NCBI GenBank assembly: GCA_002783405.1
Contig: PFGG01000052.1
Span: 1 to 64,000 of the forward strand
Direction of reading: 5' to 3'
Length of the DNA: 64,000 nucleotides
Source of the DNA: a bacterium (Candidatus Blackallbacteria) CG13_big_fil_rev_8_21_14_2_50_49_14
GTDB lineage: Bacteria; Cyanobacteriota; Sericytochromatia; UBA7694
The position numbers and the translations under genes are program-made. The notes below the pieces were generated by a model that worked only from the letters and a program-made list of their open reading frames with translations, had not been told where the DNA came from and made no database searches. Below, one piece after another: positions 60,571 to 64,000 of this stretch (position 1 is the first letter of the stretch; each line of letters starts with the position of its first letter).

Positions 60571-61032
60571 ATGACCTGGGAGATGGAGATTGAGACCGCG
60601 ATTGTGGACCGGCTGAAAATTGCCTTGGCCCCTCTGCCGGTCGAAGCGCTCCCAGACAAACCCTGGAATTTCACCCATCCCAGAGGGGCTGCTTTGGTGG
60701 TTTTTACTGGAGCAGATCCCGCCGAGGGGGTGGATCTTTACACCTCGGCCCAGCCCGTGACTTTGAGTTATGAGGTGGTTTTGCTCTCGCGCTCATTGCG
60801 GGACAACGCCGGACTATACCCGATGCTCGAAGCTGCCCGCAAAGCCCTGCTGGGTTGGCGGCCCGAAGATTCCGGCCTCACCCCCTTTCGCATGGGCCGG
60901 GTCACGAATCAAGGGTACGAAGACAGCGCCTGGCGCATGAGCCTGATACTCACTACCCAAGCCATGTGGGTGGATGATGCAGAGCCCACTATCGGGCCGC
61001 TACTTAAGGAATTAACTTTTGAGGAGATTTAA
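60571..61032 (+). CDS. Mu gp37-like protein (DUF1834)
   Basis: This 153-residue protein fits DUF1834/gp37 (IETAIVDRLKIAL, then YEVVLLSRSLRDNAGLYPMLEAARKALLGWRPEDSGLTPFRMGRV). It is a probable head-tail joining protein. Confidence 0.8.
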   Translation: MTWEMEIETAIVDRLKIALAPLPVEALPDKPWNFTHPRGAALVVFTGADPAEGVDLYTSAQPVTLSYEVVLLSRSLRDNAGLYPMLEAARKALLGWRPEDSGLTPFRMGRVTNQGYEDSAWRMSLILTTQAMWVDDAEPTIGPLLKELTFEEI

Positions 61033-61035
61033 CTG

Positions 61036-61257
61036 ATGGCAAGCTACACCTATTCCGGCCCGCCCTCTGGAACCACTTTAAACGATGGGCGCGAAGTGCT
61101 GTTTTATGATGGCAAGACCTACGACCTGCCTGCTGAAAACGAGTACGTTTTATCTTTGGTTGCTCAAAAGCGCCTGGCACCCACCAAAGCCACCCCCAAC
61201 CAAGTCAAAGCCCCCTCCAACCAAGTCAAAGCCCCCAAAGAGAAGGAGAAAGTCTGA
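61036..61257 (+). CDS. Mu gp38-like small protein
   Basis: This 73-residue protein (SGPPSGTTLNDGREVLFYDGKTYDLPAENEYVLSLVAQKRLAPT) ends with a Lys/Pro repeat (NQVKAP twice), suggesting flexible tail extension. It corresponds in position to Mu gp38, upstream of the sheath gene. Confidence 0.6.
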   Translation: MASYTYSGPPSGTTLNDGREVLFYDGKTYDLPAENEYVLSLVAQKRLAPTKATPNQVKAPSNQVKAPKEKEKV

Positions 61258-62687
61258 TGGCTGTAAATTACCTGCATGGTGTAGAAACCATCGAAAACGA
61301 CAAAGGCCCCCGCCCGATTCGCACAGTCAAAACAGCTGTGGTGGGCCTGATTGGCACTGCCCCCATGGGTGCAATCAACGAGCCGATTGTCATCAACAGC
61401 GACCGCGATGTGGCCCAATTTGGCCCCATGACCCCCGGCTTTACCATCCCCCAGGCCTTGGACGCCATCTTTGATCAAGGGGCGGGCACGGTGATTGTGA
61501 TCAACGTCTTGGACCCCGATACCCACAAAACAGCAGTGGCAGACGAAGCCGTTACCTTCAGTACCACCACAAACAAAGTCAAACTGGACAATCCCCATGT
61601 GGCTAATCTGGTGCTGAAAAACAATGCCGGTGATGTGACCTATGTGCTCAACACCGATTACAAAGTGAATCTCGTCACTGGCGAGCTTGAGCGCGTGGTC
61701 GGCGGGGCCATTGCCAGCGGTGGGGCAGCCAAAGCCAGCTATGATTATGCCGATCCCACTGAAGTGGTTGCAGCGGATATTATCGGGGAAGTGACTGTGG
61801 GCGGCCTGCGCACGGGAATCAAGGCCCTCGAAGACACATATAACCTCTTTGGATTCTTTGCCAAGATCCTGATTTCACCTGTCTTCTGCACCCAAAACAG
61901 CGTTGCCGCAGAGATGATCAGCATGGCTGTCAAACTGCGTGCTTTTGCCTTGATTGATGCACCGATTGGCACCACCCCGGCCCAGGCCATCACCGGACGC
62001 GGCCCCAGTGGTTCGATCAACTTCAATACCAGCTCTGAGCGGGCAATTCTCTGCTATCCCCATCTCAAGGTCTACGACCCTGTACTGGATGAAAACCGCC
62101 TGGAGCCCTTTAGCCAGCGCTTGGCTGGGGTGATGTGTCGCCGCGATGTGGACAACGGTTATTGGTGGTCGCCCTCCAATATGGAAATCTTGGGTATTGT
62201 CGGAGCCGAACGCTCCATTTCTGCACGGGTCAACGATCCCAATACCGAAGCCAACCAGCTCAACGAAGCGGGCATCATGACCATTTTCAACAGCTTTGGC
62301 ACGGGTCTGCGCACCTGGGGCAACCGCAGCGCCGCTTTCCCCAGCAATACCAGCCCCAAGAATTTCATCTCTGTGCGCCGCACTGCTGATGTGCTGCATG
62401 AATCGGTTGAATTTGCCATGCTGCAATTCATCGACTATCCCATTGATGATGTCTTAATTGACGCCATTTTGCAGAGTGCCAATGCCTTTGTTCGCACCCT
62501 GATTGGCCGTGGGGCTATTATCGACGGCCTGGTTACATACGACCCGGCCAAGAACCCGCCCACGGAAATTGCTGCCGGGCACCTCACTTTTGACGTGACA
62601 TTTGTCCCACCGACCCCGGCTGAGCGTATCACGTTTGAATCTTTTATCGACATCAACCTGCTGGCTGGCCTCGGGGCCGCCGCTTAA
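61257..62687 (+). CDS. Tail sheath protein
   Basis: This 476-residue contractile-tail sheath has the family opening VETIENDKGPRPIRTVKTAVVGLIGTAPMGAINEPIVI and the C-terminal FFRTWGNRSAAFP-like core (GTGLRTWGNRSAAFPS; FISVRRTADVLHESVEFAMLQF; RTLIGRGAIIDG). It shares P2 FI/Mu gpL ancestry. It shows the phage is a myovirus. Confidence 0.93.
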   Translation: MAVNYLHGVETIENDKGPRPIRTVKTAVVGLIGTAPMGAINEPIVINSDRDVAQFGPMTPGFTIPQALDAIFDQGAGTVIVINVLDPDTHKTAVADEAVTFSTTTNKVKLDNPHVANLVLKNNAGDVTYVLNTDYKVNLVTGELERVVGGAIASGGAAKASYDYADPTEVVAADIIGEVTVGGLRTGIKALEDTYNLFGFFAKILISPVFCTQNSVAAEMISMAVKLRAFALIDAPIGTTPAQAITGRGPSGSINFNTSSERAILCYPHLKVYDPVLDENRLEPFSQRLAGVMCRRDVDNGYWWSPSNMEILGIVGAERSISARVNDPNTEANQLNEAGIMTIFNSFGTGLRTWGNRSAAFPSNTSPKNFISVRRTADVLHESVEFAMLQFIDYPIDDVLIDAILQSANAFVRTLIGRGAIIDGLVTYDPAKNPPTEIAAGHLTFDVTFVPPTPAERITFESFIDINLLAGLGAAA

Positions 62688-62708
62688 TACTAAAGGAGAA
62701 AACCCCCC

Positions 62709-63230
62709 GTGGCTAAAATCGAAATTAACCGCCTGGTCAATGCCAATTGTTTCTTTGATGGGAACAATCTGCTGGGGCGCGTCGAAGAAATCACCCTGCC
62801 TGAAATCAAGATGAAAATGGCCGAACACAAGGCCTTGGGAATGGTGGGCTCTATCGAAGCCTTCTCAGGTTTTGAAAAGCTCGAAGGCAAGATCAAGTGG
62901 TCCAGCCTCTATCCCGATGTCATGAAAAAAACGGCCAATCCCTTCAAGGCAGCACAGGTTCAGGTTCGGGGTTCTTTGGAATCCTGGACCGGCCAAGGCC
63001 GCACAGCTCAGGCCAAAGTGGTCATTACCTTGACCCTGACCTTTAAGAAATTCCCCGGTGGCAATTTCAAGCCCCAGGACAATGTCGAGATGGAGACCGA
63101 TTACGCCTGCACCTACATGAAGCAGACCGTGAACGGTGAAGACATTGTGGAAATTGATGTGCTCGAAAACATCTACAAAGTGGGTGGCGTGGATATGCTC
63201 ACGCAATACCGCTCGAATATTGGGGGTTAG
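62709..63230 (+). CDS. Tail tube protein
   Basis: This 173-residue protein (GTG start) has P2 FII/Mu gpM-type features (ITLPEIKMKMAEHKALGMVGSIEAFSGFEKLEGKIKW and a final DVLENIYKVGGVDML). It builds the inner tube within the sheath. Confidence 0.88.
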   Translation: MAKIEINRLVNANCFFDGNNLLGRVEEITLPEIKMKMAEHKALGMVGSIEAFSGFEKLEGKIKWSSLYPDVMKKTANPFKAAQVQVRGSLESWTGQGRTAQAKVVITLTLTFKKFPGGNFKPQDNVEMETDYACTYMKQTVNGEDIVEIDVLENIYKVGGVDMLTQYRSNIGG

Positions 63231-63238
63231 ACTAAACC

Positions 63239-63523
63239 ATGGAACCTACAACCCAAACCACTGAATCCCAGGAAGCCAAGCCCACCCAAATTGAAGTGCC
63301 CCTGTCTGATGGCCGCACTGCGATTGTGCGCAAAGGCAAAGGAAAACAGCTCAGAAACGCGATGCGAATCACCGATGACCCCAATGAGTTTGGCATGATT
63401 CTGGCTGCCGACTGTACGACTATCAACGGCGAATCCCTGAGCTACGAAGACGAGTTTTTGGAGATGGATCTTGAAGACTGTAATGCCCTGATCCAGGCTT
63501 CCAACAAACTCATGGGAAAGTAG
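63239..63523 (+). CDS. Tail assembly chaperone, short form (P2 gpE-like)
   Basis: This 94-residue protein (VPLSDGRTAIVRKGKGKQLRNAMRITDDPNEFGMILAADCTTING) belongs to the tail assembly chaperone group. It is the short product of a gene pair joined by frameshifting, ending right after the heptamer GGGAAAG. It helps assemble tube protein on the tape measure. Confidence 0.8.
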   Translation: MEPTTQTTESQEAKPTQIEVPLSDGRTAIVRKGKGKQLRNAMRITDDPNEFGMILAADCTTINGESLSYEDEFLEMDLEDCNALIQASNKLMGK

Positions 63524-63675
63524 CAATTCCCTCCCCTCAACAACTCATTCACCTCAGCCATGTCACTGGGGCCAGCCCATCTGAAATAGATGCAATGGAT
63601 ATCGACGACCTGGCGTGGTGGTGTGACGAGTCAATCAAGTACTGGAACTTTATCAACACCCCCAAGGAGGATTAA
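63239..63675 (+). CDS. Tail assembly chaperone, -1 frameshift product (gpE+E'-like)
   Basis: A -1 shift at GGGAAAG (63514-63520) joins the short chaperone to the downstream frame reading VAIPSPQQLIHLSHVTGASPSE and on to DDLAWWCDESIKYWNF. The DDLAWWCDES pattern resembles the P2 E' end. The frame closes at 63675, with the tape measure's ribosome site inside. The heptamer is the same as in lambda gpG-T. Product ratio cannot be judged. Confidence 0.75.
63514..63520 (+). promoter_or_regulatory. -1 ribosomal frameshift heptamer GGGAAAG
   Basis: The zero-frame codons are G GGA AAG, the classical X XXY YYZ form, followed at once by the TAG stop. It is in the exact position needed to reach the downstream chaperone frame. 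It is identical to the lambda G-T slip site. Confidence 0.8.
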
Positions 63676-63678
63676 TCC

Positions 63679-64000
63679 ATGTCTGACATGCTTTTGGCCA
63701 TGTTGTTAACTCTCAAAGACATGGCCAGTGGTCCTTTGGGGCAGTTTCAGGGCAATGTGAAAAAGCTGAGTCATGACTTGATGGCCACAGGTGTTGTTTC
63801 AAGAGCAATGGGGCAAGGGATTCTCAATGGCTTAAAAGCGCCTATTGCGGCTTTTGCTGAAGCTGAAGACGCGGCAACCCGCCTGCGAGTTTCGATGATG
63901 GACTCCAAAGGCATCTCAAAAGGCTTTGAGCAGGTCAACAAACTGGCCACAGATCTGGGCAATAAATTGCCAGGCACGACCGCAGATTTCCAAGAAATGA
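63679..64000 (+). CDS. Tape measure protein, N-terminal part (cut by window)
   Basis: The first 107 codons (MSDMLLAMLLTLKDMASGPLGQFQGNVKKLSHDLMATGVVSRAMG) follow a strong aaggagg. Helical, with a repeating AxxG pattern. Position right after the chaperone pair identifies the tape measure gene, which sets tail length. The rest lies beyond the window end. Confidence 0.85.
   Translation, partial: MSDMLLAMLLTLKDMASGPLGQFQGNVKKLSHDLMATGVVSRAMGQGILNGLKAPIAAFAEAEDAATRLRVSMMDSKGISKGFEQVNKLATDLGNKLPGTTADFQEM

Overview
The window joins three kinds of sequence. The bacterial backbone (about 9.8-39.6 kb) is moderately GC-rich. It carries a run of complex I genes (nuoC, D, E, F), folE, mtaB, two glycosyltransferases, c-di-GMP and cyclic-nucleotide signalling genes, a lipoprotein with a lipobox, and a ribosome-repair pair (rtcB2-prfH). 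It looks like a Gram-negative-type respiring bacterium. I cannot assign a phylum from sequence alone.

Region 1 (1-8.7 kb) is AT-rich and accessory, and every convincing gene reads leftward: a GNAT acetyltransferase, an unknown protein, a TPR/formylglycine-generating-enzyme-like protein, a retron-type reverse transcriptase and an OLD-family ATPase-TOPRIM nuclease. Short imperfect-palindrome sites resembling integron attC recombination sites lie between the genes, in one orientation. I read this as an integron-type cassette array with no integrase in view. The RT and OLD genes, with a structured 180-bp gap between them, look like a retron antiphage system carried as a cassette.

Region 2 (8.7-9.85 kb) has no convincing gene but holds a short repeat family. 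Region 3 (9.85-39.6 kb) is ordinary chromosome. It includes a 2058-residue repetitive protein of unknown function, a SAM hydrolase, FolE, MtaB, a diguanylate cyclase with an intact inhibitory site, a cNMP-binding protein, a HEAT-repeat protein, NuoCDEF, a 3D-domain protein, a FIST/hybrid-kinase pair, the RtcB2-PrfH pair and a propeller-like lipoprotein.

Region 4 (about 39.64 kb to the window end) is the left part of a Mu-like transposable prophage, and its right end lies outside the window. It starts with TG and three repeated transposase-site-like sequences. Leftward cargo genes and a repressor with four TCGGAAC operators follow. Then come a Ner-like protein, MuA-like and MuB-like transposition proteins, a string of small early genes including a GemA-like protein, a Mor activator, lysis genes, terminase with an embedded DNA methyltransferase, portal, MuF with a C-terminal toxin domain, gpG, protease/scaffold, decoration and capsid proteins, Gp36/Gp37-type proteins, sheath, tube, a tail chaperone with a GGGAAAG frameshift site, and the start of the tape measure gene. 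Two leftward cargo insertions interrupt the late region. Soon after each, a shared dyad motif (TGTC-N5-GACA) precedes the next rightward gene block.
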